A stretch of 64,000 bases of DNA from Microbacterium lacus (GCF_039531105.1 NZ_BAAAPK010000001.1:3135915-3199914), one strand, 5' to 3'; shown: positions 51,835 through 61,276, counted from the first letter of the stretch. The notes: a model not told the origin generated them from the letters alone. Translations and numbers: made by a program.

Positions 51835-53925
51835 TTAACCGCGCAGAGCCAGGGCGAACGGCAGGACGGCCTCGGCGCCGGCGAGGCGCAGCTCGCGCGC
51901 GGCGACGGTGAGCGTCCATCGACTGTCGGCCAGATCGTCCACCAGGAGCACCGGCCCCGGAGGGATCTCGAGCCCCGTCGCGTCGAAACGGTCCCAGAGC
52001 CCGGAGAGGCGGAACACGCTGTTGCCGCCCGGGGCGCCGCTCGGGCCGCCGCCCCGGATGGCCAGCGTGCCCAGGTACGGCAGCCGACCGACCGCCGCGA
52101 GCTGCTCGGCGAGGGAACTGACGAGCTGCGGGTGGCGACGGGACGGCAGGGCGACGACGGATGCCGGCCGCGCCGTCCAGGGCCAGTCGGCGAGCACCCG
52201 GACCACGGCGTCGCGCATCGCCGGCGTGAGCGGGGCATCGGCTGCGCCGCCCTCGAGCAGGGCGCGCAACGAGCCGCCCCAGCCGAGATCGGTGAGCCGC
52301 GCGAGCGCCCGGCCCTCTTCGGCGCGCTCCGCCGGCGGGATGTTGCCCTTCAGCGGGATGCCGAGCTTGTCGCCTCCGGTCGGCCACTGCGCCCGCGGCT
52401 CGATGGGGACGCCCACGCGCGCCAGCGACGCGTCGGCCGAGCCCGTGGCCGCTTCCGCGATGTCGGTGGGATACCACGCTCCTGCGCACGCGTCGCACCG
52501 CCCGCACGGCGCCGCGGTCGGGTCATCGAGGGTGCGCTGGAGGAACTCCATCCGGCATCCGTCCGTGCGCTCGTAGTCGAGCATGTGCTGCTGCTCGATC
52601 CGGCGCGCCTGCGCGATGCGCTCGTAGCGCTCGGCGTCGTAGGTCCACGGCGCGCCGGTCGCGACCCAGCCGCCGCGCACCCGGCGCACCGCACCGTCCA
52701 CGTCGAGCACCTTGAGCAGCAGCTCCAGCGGCGTGCGACGGATGTCGACGAGCGCCTCCAGGGCCGGAGTGGACAGCGGGTGGTCGCCGAGCTCGGCGAT
52801 CACCCGCTCGGCGCGCTCCTGCGTGGGCATCGACGCCGTCGCGAAGTAGCGCCAGATGTCGGGGTCTTCGGGACCGGGCAGCAGCAGGACGTCGGCGTTC
52901 TCCGTCGCCCTCCCCGCTCGGCCCACCTGCTGGTAGTACGCCACGGGGGACGACGGAGCGCCGAGGTGCACGACGAAGCCGAGGTCGGGTTTGTCGAACC
53001 CCATCCCCAGCGCGCTCGTCGCGACGAGCGCCTTCACCCGGTTGGCTTTCAGCAGAGCCTCGGACTCCTCGCGCTCGGCGGCATCCGTCTGCCCGGTGTA
53101 CGCGTGCACGTCGTGGCCGGCATCCCGGAGCAGCCGCGCGACGTCCTGCGCCCCGCTCACCGTCAGGCTGTAGATGATGCCCGAGCCGGGCAGGTCGCCG
53201 AGGTGCGTGAGCAGCCATGCGAGGCGTGCCCGGGCGTCCGGCAGCCGCAGCACGCCGAGCCGGAGCGACGCGCGCGCGAGGGGCCCGCGGATCGTGACCA
53301 CCTCGACCCCGCCGCCGGCCAGCTGCTCCTCGACATCGGTCACGACCCGGCTGTTCGCGGTCGCCGTCGTGGCGAGGATCGGCACCCCCGCCGGCAGGCG
53401 GCGGATCAGCTCGCCCAGTCGCCGGTAGTCGGGACGGAAGTCGTGGCCCCAGTCGCTGATGCAGTGCGCCTCGTCGACGACCAGCATCCCCATGCGCTCG
53501 ACGAGCGCCGGCAGCTGCTCGTCGCGGAACGCCGGATTGTTCAGCCGCTCGGGCGAGAGCAGCAGCACGTCGACGTCGTCGTTCTGCAGCCGGCCGAGCA
53601 CGTCGGACCACTCGTGCGCGTTCGTGGAGTTGATCGCGACGGCGCGCACGCCCGCGCGTTCGGCGGCGGCGATCTGATCGCGCATGAGGGCGAGCAGCGG
53701 CGAGACGAGCACCGTCGGCCCCCCGCCCCGGCGGCGGAGCAGGAGCGTCGCGACGAAATAGACGGCGGACTTGCCCCACCCCGTGCGCTGGACGACGAGG
53801 GCACGGCTGCGGTCGTCGACGAGGGAGCGGATCGCCTCGAACTGCCCGTCGTGGAAGTCGGCGTCCGGCGCACCCACGAGCGTACGGAGGATCTCGAGGG
53901 CGGCCGTGCGGGTCTCATCGCTCAT
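51835..53925 (-). CDS. RecQ family DNA helicase with phosphoribosyltransferase-like C-terminal domain
   Basis: The 696-residue protein has a RecQ helicase core (QRTGWGKSAVYFVATLLL, DEAHCISDWGHDFRPDYRRL, VATSALGMGFDKPDLGFVVHLGAPSSPVAYYQQVGRAGR) and the zinc cysteines CRMEFLQ..CGRCDAC. After about residue 530 there is a ComF-like phosphoribosyltransferase region: VVALPSRRHPQLVSSLAEQL and the PRPP-loop-like VLLVDDLADSRWTL at about 659. The TGxT of an active PRPP loop is replaced by SRW. It is probably a DNA repair helicase, and the tail may bind a nucleotide. Confidence 0.88.
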   Translation of the reverse strand: MSDETRTAALEILRTLVGAPDADFHDGQFEAIRSLVDDRSRALVVQRTGWGKSAVYFVATLLLRRRGGGPTVLVSPLLALMRDQIAAAERAGVRAVAINSTNAHEWSDVLGRLQNDDVDVLLLSPERLNNPAFRDEQLPALVERMGMLVVDEAHCISDWGHDFRPDYRRLGELIRRLPAGVPILATTATANSRVVTDVEEQLAGGGVEVVTIRGPLARASLRLGVLRLPDARARLAWLLTHLGDLPGSGIIYSLTVSGAQDVARLLRDAGHDVHAYTGQTDAAEREESEALLKANRVKALVATSALGMGFDKPDLGFVVHLGAPSSPVAYYQQVGRAGRATENADVLLLPGPEDPDIWRYFATASMPTQERAERVIAELGDHPLSTPALEALVDIRRTPLELLLKVLDVDGAVRRVRGGWVATGAPWTYDAERYERIAQARRIEQQHMLDYERTDGCRMEFLQRTLDDPTAAPCGRCDACAGAWYPTDIAEAATGSADASLARVGVPIEPRAQWPTGGDKLGIPLKGNIPPAERAEEGRALARLTDLGWGGSLRALLEGGAADAPLTPAMRDAVVRVLADWPWTARPASVVALPSRRHPQLVSSLAEQLAAVGRLPYLGTLAIRGGGPSGAPGGNSVFRLSGLWDRFDATGLEIPPGPVLLVDDLADSRWTLTVAARELRLAGAEAVLPFALALRG

Positions 53926-54055
53926 CCGATCGAGTCTCGCATCACCCTCCGACCTCACCCCGCCGATATCACCCGATCTGCATGACGTCGCTCGGTGGAG
54001 GTCTGCCTAACGTGATCATGAGCCGCGACGGCTCCCACGAAGAGGAAGGTTTTCC

Positions 54056-54577
54056 ATGGCCGAGAACGAGGACGAGTACGGGCCTGTCGACTATCTGATC
54101 GTCGAGTTCCCGGCGGGCGCGCAGAACTTCACCGGCGAGATCGCCGAGGAGATCGTGCGGCTCGTCGACGCCGGGACCATCCGGGTCATCGACATGATCG
54201 TCATCACGAAGGACGCCGAGGGCAACCTGGACGCCGTCGAGCTCTCGGACACCGAGGACCTCGGCCCGCTCACCCAGATCGAGGCGGGCCTGGCCGGCCT
54301 GCTCGCGGAGGACGACGTCGAGATCCTCGCCGCGGAGATGAGCCCGGGCAGCGTCGCCGGAGTCCTCGTGTACGAGAACCTGTGGGCGGCGCCCTTCGCC
54401 GCTGCCGCGCGTCGCGCCGGCGGCGTCGTGATCGCGGACGGCCGGGTCAACCCGGTCGACGTCGCCGCCGCCTTCGCCGCGCTGGAGCTCGTGGAAGCCG
54501 AGGCCGAGTTCGACGAGGCGCTGGACGAAGCCGTCGAGGCCGAGATCGCTGCGGAGGAAGCCGCCGAGAACCGCTGA
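54056..54577 (+). CDS. DUF6325 family protein
   Basis: The 173-residue acidic protein starts YGPVDYLIVEFPAGAQNFTGEIAEEIVRLVDAGTIRVIDMIVITKD, the DUF6325 signature, and has LVYENLWAAPFAAAARRAGG. The last 35 residues are mostly Glu and Ala and helical. The function is unknown. It is found in many actinobacteria. AGAGGAAGG precedes ATG 54056. Confidence 0.88.
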   Translation: MAENEDEYGPVDYLIVEFPAGAQNFTGEIAEEIVRLVDAGTIRVIDMIVITKDAEGNLDAVELSDTEDLGPLTQIEAGLAGLLAEDDVEILAAEMSPGSVAGVLVYENLWAAPFAAAARRAGGVVIADGRVNPVDVAAAFAALELVEAEAEFDEALDEAVEAEIAAEEAAENR

Positions 54578-54689
54578 TCGCGCCGGTTGCGCGATCGGCC
54601 TCCGGGGGGAGGCCGCACGGGGGTCGTCGCCCTGCAGGAGAATGGGTCCTGCGTGGCACGGCCCCCGTGTGTCGCGTCGGAGGGTGATC

Positions 54690-55583
54690 ATGAGCACGTC
54701 CACGTCGCCCCAGCGCACCCACCGCTACCTCCGACTCGCGATCGGCGGCACGGTCGTGGTGATCTTGGTCGCCGTCCTCGCGGCGGTCCCGGGGTTCGGC
54801 TGGCTCTCGGCGATCAGCGACTACTTCTACACGCCGGCGCGCAACGCCTTCGTCGGGGCACTGATCGCGGCATCGCTCGCTCTGCTCGCCCTGTCCGGCC
54901 GCGGAGCCGAGCGCGTGATCCTCGACGCGGCGGCGCTCTTCGCTCCCCTGGTCGCGCTCGTTCCCACCGTGATCGGGTCGGCGTCCGTCCCGGGCGTCGA
55001 CGTGCCGTGCAGCCCCTGCGTGCCGCCCGTGGCGCGGCCCGACGTCGCGAACGGCGTGGTGACGTATCTGGTCGTGCTCGCCGTGGTCCTGGCGGTCGCG
55101 CTCGTCCTGCGCACGCTCGGACAGGCCCCCGGATCGCTGTTCTCGATCATCCTCGGCGTGATCGTGCTGGTGTTGGTGACCGTGACCGGTCTCATCGCTC
55201 CGGAGGCGTTCCTGAGCTTCGCGCACGTGAGCGCAACGGTGATCTTCTTCGGGCTGATCGCCGCGGATGCCGTCCTCAACGCGTTCTGGCGCACGTCGAG
55301 CCGGACGCCGCCCCGGTGGCTGCGGATCACGTACATCGCGATCGCCGCCGTGCTGGTCGTGGACATGATCGTGCTGCTGGCCGCGACGTTCGCACGACGG
55401 GATGCCGATGGGGCGGCTCCGCCGTGGATCCTCGTCGGCGAAGCCGTCGCCCTCGTGGTGTTTCTGCTGTTCTGGATCCTGCAGACCTGGCAGCGCTGGG
55501 ACGAGGATGATCCCGCATCGCTGCTCCCGGCCGACCGCCGGCTGCCACCGCTGCGCCGCGCTCAGGCGACGGTGGACCGGTAG
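54690..55583 (+). CDS. Hypothetical multi-pass membrane protein
   Basis: The 297-residue protein has about seven hydrophobic segments. The loop after segment 3 contains VPCSPCVPP, two cysteines outside the membrane that may form a disulphide. No family is recognised. ATG 54690 follows GGAGGGTG. The last 22 bp overlap the convergent glucosidase gene. Confidence 0.65.
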   Translation: MSTSTSPQRTHRYLRLAIGGTVVVILVAVLAAVPGFGWLSAISDYFYTPARNAFVGALIAASLALLALSGRGAERVILDAAALFAPLVALVPTVIGSASVPGVDVPCSPCVPPVARPDVANGVVTYLVVLAVVLAVALVLRTLGQAPGSLFSIILGVIVLVLVTVTGLIAPEAFLSFAHVSATVIFFGLIAADAVLNAFWRTSSRTPPRWLRITYIAIAAVLVVDMIVLLAATFARRDADGAAPPWILVGEAVALVVFLLFWILQTWQRWDEDDPASLLPADRRLPPLRRAQATVDR

Positions 55584-57259
55584 ATCCGGGCCTCCCACGG
55601 CGCCAGCCGGCCCCCGACGCCGGCGTGTTCGGGCAGATTCGTCAGCACGAGCCGGTCGCCCGCGAGGTCGCACTCGACCGTGTCGTCGGAGAGGTTCGCC
55701 ACCACCAGGAGGCGCGTCCCCTCAGCCTCGCGCGTGTAGGCGAACACTGCCGGGTCGTCGGGGAGCAGCATCCGGAAGTCGCCCTGCACGACGACGGGGT
55801 CCTCGTGCCGCAGCGCGATCAGGCGACGGTAATGGGCCCACACAGAACCCGGGTCGCCGACCTGGGCCGCGGCGTTCACGCGCTCGTGGTTCGGGTTCAC
55901 CCCGATCCACGGGGTGGCGGAGGTGAAGCCGGCGCCGGGCTCGGCGGTCCACTGCATCGGCGTGCGGGCGTTGTCGCGACCCATTGCGCGCAGCGCCGCC
56001 AGCACATCCTCCGGCTCGTGACCCAGGAGATCGACCGCGGTCGCGTAATGGTTGATCGACTCGATGTCGCGGAGGGCACCGATGTCGTCGAACGGCACGT
56101 TCGTCATTCCGAGCTCTTCGCCCTGATACACGTAGGGCGTGCCGCGTTGGAGATGCAGGACCGTGGCCAGCGCGGTCGCCGACGCGTACCAGTGCTCGCG
56201 GTCGTTCCCCCAGCGCGAAACGATGCGCGGCTGGTCGTGGTTGTTCCAGTACAGGCTGTTCCAGCCGTGCTCGGCGAGCGCCTCCTGCCAGCGCGCGAAC
56301 GAGCGCTTCAGGTCGCGGAGGTCGAGCTCGCCGACGTTCCACTTGCCGCCGATCTGGTCGAGTCCGACGTGCTCGAACTGGAAGATCATGCTCAGCTGAC
56401 CCGTGCGCGAGTCGGTCAGCCGGGCGGCGAGCTCGGGCGTCGCATCGGGCATCTCGCCCACCGTGAGGTAGTCCTGCTCCCGGCCGTCGAAGACTTCGGC
56501 CTTCATCTCGGCGAGGAACTCCTGAAGCCGCGGGCCGCTGCGGAAGAACGGCATGCCGTCACCGAAGCCCGTGGGGAGAACTTCGCCGTCGGGAAGGGCG
56601 AGGTCTTTCGAGATGAAGTTGATGACGTCCATGCGGAATCCGTCGACGCCGCGGTCCAGCCAGCGGTTCATCATGTCGTACACCGCGCGGCGCACGACCG
56701 GGTTCTCCCAGTTGAGGTCGGGCTGCTTCCGGGAGAACAGGTGCAGGTAGTACTGCCCGCGCGCAGGCTCCCACTCCCACGCCGAACCGGAGAAGAAGGA
56801 GCCCCAGTTGTTCGGCTCCGCGCCCGGCCGGCCGCCAACCGCACCTGGGCGCGGATCGCGCCACATGTACCAGTCGGCGTGTTCGGCATCCCGACCCGAC
56901 CGCGAATCGACGAACCAGGCGTGCTCGTCCGATGTGTGGTTGACGACGAGATCCATCACGAGCTTCATCCCGCGCGCGTGCAGCTGCGCGATGAGCTCGT
57001 CGATATCGGCGAGGCTGCCGAACGTCGGGTCGATGTCCTCGTAGTCGCTGATGTCGTAGCCGTTGTCGTCGTGCGGCGAGCGGTACACCGGCGAGAGCCA
57101 GATGACGTCCACGCCGAGATCGTGCAGGTAGTCCAGCCGGGAGACGATCCCGGGGATGTCGCCGATGCCATCGCCGTCGGAGTCCTGGAAGCTGCGCGGG
57201 TACACCTGGTAGACCACGGCGGAGCGCCACCACTCCCGGCCTGGCTGACTGTGCGACAT
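55562..57259 (-). CDS. GH13 alpha-glucosidase (oligo-1,6-glucosidase type)
   Basis: The 565-residue enzyme hydrolyses alpha-glucosidic bonds of short oligosaccharides. It has WWRSAVVYQVYPRSFQDSDGDGIGD, the nucleophile D211 in GFRMDVINF, acid/base E269 in LTVGEMPD and D342 in WNNHDQPR. QSHxxF-type loops and length agree with GH13 subfamilies 17, 23, 30 and 31. No sugar transport genes are adjacent. Confidence 0.93.
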   Translation of the reverse strand: MSHSQPGREWWRSAVVYQVYPRSFQDSDGDGIGDIPGIVSRLDYLHDLGVDVIWLSPVYRSPHDDNGYDISDYEDIDPTFGSLADIDELIAQLHARGMKLVMDLVVNHTSDEHAWFVDSRSGRDAEHADWYMWRDPRPGAVGGRPGAEPNNWGSFFSGSAWEWEPARGQYYLHLFSRKQPDLNWENPVVRRAVYDMMNRWLDRGVDGFRMDVINFISKDLALPDGEVLPTGFGDGMPFFRSGPRLQEFLAEMKAEVFDGREQDYLTVGEMPDATPELAARLTDSRTGQLSMIFQFEHVGLDQIGGKWNVGELDLRDLKRSFARWQEALAEHGWNSLYWNNHDQPRIVSRWGNDREHWYASATALATVLHLQRGTPYVYQGEELGMTNVPFDDIGALRDIESINHYATAVDLLGHEPEDVLAALRAMGRDNARTPMQWTAEPGAGFTSATPWIGVNPNHERVNAAAQVGDPGSVWAHYRRLIALRHEDPVVVQGDFRMLLPDDPAVFAYTREAEGTRLLVVANLSDDTVECDLAGDRLVLTNLPEHAGVGGRLAPWEARIYRSTVA

Positions 57260-57357
57260 GCTCCCAGCCTGGCACGCGCGCCCGGTTCCGCGCGGGCGCG
57301 GGCGCGCAGGCTGCAGAAGTCCCGGTACGATCGGAGGGACTTTGGAGAGAGGTAGCG

Positions 57358-57525
57358 ATGATCGTTCTGTTCGCTCTGTACCTGGTGCTGTTCCTGGCGG
57401 GCTTCTACCTGCTCGGTCTCGCATTCACCGTGTCGGCGTTCCAGGGGCTGATCTTCGCTGCCGGCATCCTGGTGATCTCCCTCGCCGTGGGGCTGCTCTT
57501 CCACACGCAGAGTCGCCGGTCCTGA
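57358..57525 (+). CDS. Small two-helix membrane protein
   Basis: The 55-residue product consists of two hydrophobic segments (FALYLVLFLAGFYLLGLAF and LIFAAGILVISLAVGLLF) joined by a VSAFQG turn and ends in TQSRRS. GGAGAGAGG precedes the ATG. It lies 10 bp upstream of the DinB2-like gene and 98 bp from the divergent glucosidase gene. No family is known to me. Confidence 0.6.
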   Translation: MIVLFALYLVLFLAGFYLLGLAFTVSAFQGLIFAAGILVISLAVGLLFHTQSRRS

Positions 57526-57535
57526 CCTTCCGGCC

Positions 57536-58615
57536 ATGAGTGCAGCTGCCCGCTCCTGGGTGCTGCACGTGGACCTGGACCAGTTCATCGCCGCGGTCGA
57601 AGTGCTGCGGCATCCCGAGCTCGCCGGACTCCCGCTCATCGTCGGCGGCCGGGGCGACCCGGCTGAACGGGCGGTCGTCTCCACCGCGTCCTACGAGGCC
57701 CGCGCATTCGGCGTGGGGTCGGGGATGCCGCTGCGGATCGCCGCCCGGAAGATCCCCGACGCCGTCATCCTCCCCGTCGACCATGCGGCCTACGACGCGG
57801 CATCCGCCGTCGTGATGGCGACCCTCCGCGCGCAGCCCGGCGCGGTCGTGCAGGTGCTCGGCTGGGACGAGGCGTTCGTCGGCGTCGAGACGTCCGACCC
57901 GGAGGCGTACGCGCGGGATGTGCATTCGGCGGTGCTCGAGGCGACCCGGCTGCACTGCAGCGTCGGTATCGGCGACACGCTCGTGCGGGCCAAGGTCGCC
58001 ACCGGGTTCGGCAAGCCGCGCGGCGTGTTCCGCCTCACGGTCGAGAACTGGCTGTCGGTGATGGGTGATCGGCCCACGATCGAGCTCTGGGGCGTCGGGA
58101 CGAAGATCTCGCGTCGGCTCGCAGGGCTCGGCATCCGCACCGTCGCCGAGCTCGCGCAGGCCCACCCGGCGGCCATGATCGCCGAGTTCGGCCCGCGGAT
58201 GGGCCCGTGGTACGCGCAGCTCGGGCGCGGCGAGGGCGCGAGCGTCGTGGACGACACCCCGTGGGTCGCACGCGGGCACAGCCGTGAGACGACGTTCAAC
58301 GCGAACCTCGAGGACCGTGCCGAGGTCGACGCGGCGCTGGACGACCTGCTCGCGCAGGTGCTGGCCGACGTCGCGGCCGAGGGCCGACCCGTCGTCGGGC
58401 TCGGGCTCAAGGTGCGGTACGCGCCGTTCACGACGAAGACGTTCACGAAGAAGATCGCCGGCACCGCGGACCCGGCGGTCATCCGCGGGAAGCTGCGGGA
58501 GCTCGCGGCGAAGATCGCGCCGGACCGCGCGGTGCGCTTGCTCGGGGTTCGCGCCGAGATGGCGATGCCGGAGGGGGCCCGCGAAGGCCACACCCCCACC
58601 CGCGGCGGCTGGTAG
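57536..58615 (+). CDS. Y-family DNA polymerase, DinB2-like
   Basis: The 359-residue polymerase resembles mycobacterial DinB2: VLHVDLDQFIAAVEVLRHPELAGLPLIVGG, SYEARAFGVGSGMPLR, GWDEAFVGVE (metal-binding D and E) and CSVGIGDTLVRAKVATGFGKPRGVFRLT. The position of the aromatic steric gate is isoleucine (I18; leucine in DinB2), which in DinB2 permits ribonucleotide insertion. The chain ends soon after LLGVRAEMAM with no obvious sliding-clamp peptide. The start has a weak ribosome site. Confidence 0.88.
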   Translation: MSAAARSWVLHVDLDQFIAAVEVLRHPELAGLPLIVGGRGDPAERAVVSTASYEARAFGVGSGMPLRIAARKIPDAVILPVDHAAYDAASAVVMATLRAQPGAVVQVLGWDEAFVGVETSDPEAYARDVHSAVLEATRLHCSVGIGDTLVRAKVATGFGKPRGVFRLTVENWLSVMGDRPTIELWGVGTKISRRLAGLGIRTVAELAQAHPAAMIAEFGPRMGPWYAQLGRGEGASVVDDTPWVARGHSRETTFNANLEDRAEVDAALDDLLAQVLADVAAEGRPVVGLGLKVRYAPFTTKTFTKKIAGTADPAVIRGKLRELAAKIAPDRAVRLLGVRAEMAMPEGAREGHTPTRGGW

Positions 58616-58725
58616 CGCACGGGTCGGGGTTGTCAAGCCCTTGTCCGGTCGGCCGGGGTCGGCGTGGGATGGATCCACGAGCGGCGCAGACACGAGCCAC
58701 TCGACCTCGAACGAAGGAGACAGCC

Positions 58726-58896
58726 ATGGGCCTCGACGACAAGATCAAGAACGCGGCACAGGACCTCACCGGCAAGGGCAAGGAAGCGGTCGGTAAGGCC
58801 ACCGACAACGAGCGTCTCGAAGCCGAGGGCGAGCGCGACCAGGCGGCCGCGAACCTCAAGCAGGCCGGCGAGAACGTGAAGGACGCGTTCAAGTAA
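58726..58896 (+). CDS. CsbD family stress protein
   Basis: This 56-residue hydrophilic protein (GLDDKIKNAAQDLTGKGK, VGKATDNERLEAEGERDQAAANLKQAG) is a close paralogue of the one at 9858-10037. GAAGGAGA precedes ATG 58726. A strong hairpin terminator follows the gene. It stands alone, away from the Asp23 operon. Confidence 0.92.
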   Translation: MGLDDKIKNAAQDLTGKGKEAVGKATDNERLEAEGERDQAAANLKQAGENVKDAFK

Positions 58897-58912
58897 ACAC
58901 ACGCCCCCCACG

Positions 58913-58944
58913 CGGCGGCCGGGACCGAGAGGTCCTGGCCGCCG
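58913..58944. terminator. Bidirectional terminator after csbD
   Basis: GGCGGCC-G-GGACC pairs with GGTCC-T-GGCCGCC (the middle position is a G-T pair in the RNA) around a GAGA loop, between the csbD gene and the convergent nuclease-like gene. Confidence 0.85.
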
Positions 58945-58960
58945 TTCGCGTATCGGGGCC

Positions 58961-59860
58961 TCAGCGCAGATAGGCATCGACGAACAGCGGCCCGCGGATC
59001 TCGCGCAGGGTGTCGATCAGCCGGTCGATGCCGCGCCGCCCGAGCGAAGAGAGCTGGAGGTCGTGCGGGCCGAGCTTCTCGAGCTTGCCGGTGCGGATGC
59101 GCACCACCTCCCAGCGCGCGGCGCGCAGCATCCGGTCCTTGCGTCTGTCTGCATCTTCGCGTGAGCCGACGTGTTCGAGGCCGAACCGGCCGGTGCTGTC
59201 GTACTCGATCGCCACGCGGAGCTCCGGCAGCAGGATGTCCGGCCACACTTCGAGGTGGTCGAAGAAGGGGCGGCTGATTCGGACCGCGTTCATGCCCGGC
59301 GTCACCTCGAGCCGGGCGAAGATGTCGGCGCGCAGTCGGGCTTCGACGGCGGATGCCGGCCGCGGCGCGCACGCGCTGACGAACGGCTCGCCCGCGGGGA
59401 GCGCCGGGGTCTTCGGGCACAGAGTGCGCGGCCGCTTCACGCGCGGCGGCGCCGGGGTCGGGCGTTCGGTGCGCGGTGGGGCCGGGGATGCGGCCGACGG
59501 CGTCGGGCCTGAAGCGCTCGGCGGGGCCGGGACCGCCGCCGGGACCACTCGCTTCGGCGCGGCGAGCTCGGCGCAGTCGGGACACCACGCGGACCGACGG
59601 CGCTGCCGCCCCGGACGCGCGCGCTGCTCGGACGGCGTCGCGACGAACCGGTGCCCGGACTCGCACTCCCACAGCAGCAGCACGTCGGCCGCAGGGGGCA
59701 CCTGGGTGAGGGTGATGCCCGCGTTGAGCTCCGGGTGGTACTGGCGGATCAGCATCGGGTACGCCGCCCACGCCTCGCGGTAGGTGCCGACCGGGTACGG
59801 GACCTCCGCACCGCGCGAGAACTGCCTCCGCGCCCACCACGCCCGCACCGGTTCCGCCAT
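58961..59860 (-). CDS. Zinc-ribbon protein with nuclease-like C-terminal domain (hypothetical)
   Basis: The 299-residue product has an N-terminal treble-clef zinc ribbon (LWECESGHRF and WCPDC around residues 62-98, as in the DUF4379-like family), a proline/alanine-rich linker (about 105-150) and a C-terminal domain with LPELRVAIEYDSTGRFG, EDADRRKDRMLRAARWEVVRIRTG, resembling DUF559/Vsr-type endonucleases with a D/E metal site. The substrate is unknown. No methylase is adjacent. Confidence 0.7.
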   Translation of the reverse strand: MAEPVRAWWARRQFSRGAEVPYPVGTYREAWAAYPMLIRQYHPELNAGITLTQVPPAADVLLLWECESGHRFVATPSEQRARPGRQRRRSAWCPDCAELAAPKRVVPAAVPAPPSASGPTPSAASPAPPRTERPTPAPPRVKRPRTLCPKTPALPAGEPFVSACAPRPASAVEARLRADIFARLEVTPGMNAVRISRPFFDHLEVWPDILLPELRVAIEYDSTGRFGLEHVGSREDADRRKDRMLRAARWEVVRIRTGKLEKLGPHDLQLSSLGRRGIDRLIDTLREIRGPLFVDAYLR

Positions 59861-59950
59861 GCCCCGGACGCTAGCGGGGGCCTCCCCCACCGCACCGAGG
59901 TGTCACCCGCAAGACGACCAGAGCCGCCACCTTCCCGACGCGAAGAGCCG

Positions 59951-61276
59951 TCAGCGCCGCCGCTTGCGCCGCGGCTCGTCCAGCCCGAGACGGATGCGCG
60001 TGAGCTTGCGCTCGCGCACGATGAAGAGCGCCCCCACGAGCCACAAGGGCACCTGCGTGAGGAACGCGATCCGGAACGCGTCGAGCGTGAACGTGTCCGG
60101 GGTGCCCGCTCCCTGCAGGTCGAGCGCGAGACCGATCAGGAAGATCGCGATCATCCCGGCGAGGAACCCGCCTGAGTTCGTGATGCCCGTCGCGGTGCTC
60201 AGCCGGTGGCTCGGGTTGTGCGTCCGTGCGTGATCGAACGCGATCATGGATGCCGGTCCCCCCGTCGCGAGGGCGACCACGAGCACGAACAGCAGCCACA
60301 GCGGCGCAGGACCGGGCCACGCGATCACCACGAGCCACGCGATCATCTGCACGGCGATCGTCGGCAGGACGAGCGCGCGGGACCGCATGTGCGGCAGGCG
60401 CCCGGAGAGCAGACCCATGACCGGCCCGATCGCGATGCCCGAGAGCACCAGCACGGTCGTGATCGCCGCCGCCTCGGCCTGCGTGCGCCCCTCCCCCGAG
60501 GTGAGGAACGGGACACCCCACAGCATGATGAACGCGGTTCCTGCGAACGGTGTCGTGAAGTGCGACCAGAACGCCAGGCGCGTGCCGGGGTGCGACCAGG
60601 CGGCGCGGATGCCGACCCTCGTGTCCACGGCCGACGTGACGACCCTGATCGCCCCGGTGTCGGTGTCGACCGAGACGTCTTCGGCCCGATCGGGCGGATG
60701 GTTGCGGATGACCGCGAACACGAGCACCGCGAACAGGATGCCGAGCCCGGCGACGCTGCCGAACGCGATCGACCAGGAGGTGGCGTGCAGGAGCGCAGCG
60801 AGCGGGATGATCGCGATGATCTGACCGAGCTGTCCGAGGATGCCGGTCATCTGCACCATCACCGGACCGCGCTGCGCGGGGAACCAGGTGGCGATCACGC
60901 GCAGGACGCTCGGGAAGACCATCGCGTCGCCGGCGCCGAGCAGCATGCGGGCGGCGATCGCGATCCCGACGTTCGGCGAGAGGGCCATGACGAGCTGGCC
61001 GACCGCCATCAGGATCATCCCGATCGTGATGATCGGGCGCGCACCCCAGCGGTCCAGCCACACCCCGACCGGGATCTGCATGGCGCCGTAGACGCCGAGT
61101 TGCAGCACCGCGAACATCGACAGGGTCGACGCGTCGGCGGAGAACCGATCGGCGGCGTCCACGCCGACCGCGGCGAGCGACGTGCGGTTCGTGATCGCGA
61201 GGACGTAGGCGGCGACCCCGACGCTCCAGATCGTCCACGCACGCAAGGAGGGCGTGGGGAGCGCGGGAGAGGTCAC
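59951..61276 (-). CDS. MFS transporter
   Basis: The 441-residue protein has about 12 transmembrane segments and the MFS motif after helix 2 (GVWLDRWGARPIITIGMI). Helix 1 contains AAYVLAITNRTSLAAVGVDAA. It resembles anion/cation symporter-type members (ACS or NarK-like), but the substrate is not apparent. The tail is basic (RIRLGLDEPRRKRRR). GTG 61276 is used as start. Confidence 0.85.
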   Translation of the reverse strand: MTSPALPTPSLRAWTIWSVGVAAYVLAITNRTSLAAVGVDAADRFSADASTLSMFAVLQLGVYGAMQIPVGVWLDRWGARPIITIGMILMAVGQLVMALSPNVGIAIAARMLLGAGDAMVFPSVLRVIATWFPAQRGPVMVQMTGILGQLGQIIAIIPLAALLHATSWSIAFGSVAGLGILFAVLVFAVIRNHPPDRAEDVSVDTDTGAIRVVTSAVDTRVGIRAAWSHPGTRLAFWSHFTTPFAGTAFIMLWGVPFLTSGEGRTQAEAAAITTVLVLSGIAIGPVMGLLSGRLPHMRSRALVLPTIAVQMIAWLVVIAWPGPAPLWLLFVLVVALATGGPASMIAFDHARTHNPSHRLSTATGITNSGGFLAGMIAIFLIGLALDLQGAGTPDTFTLDAFRIAFLTQVPLWLVGALFIVRERKLTRIRLGLDEPRRKRRR

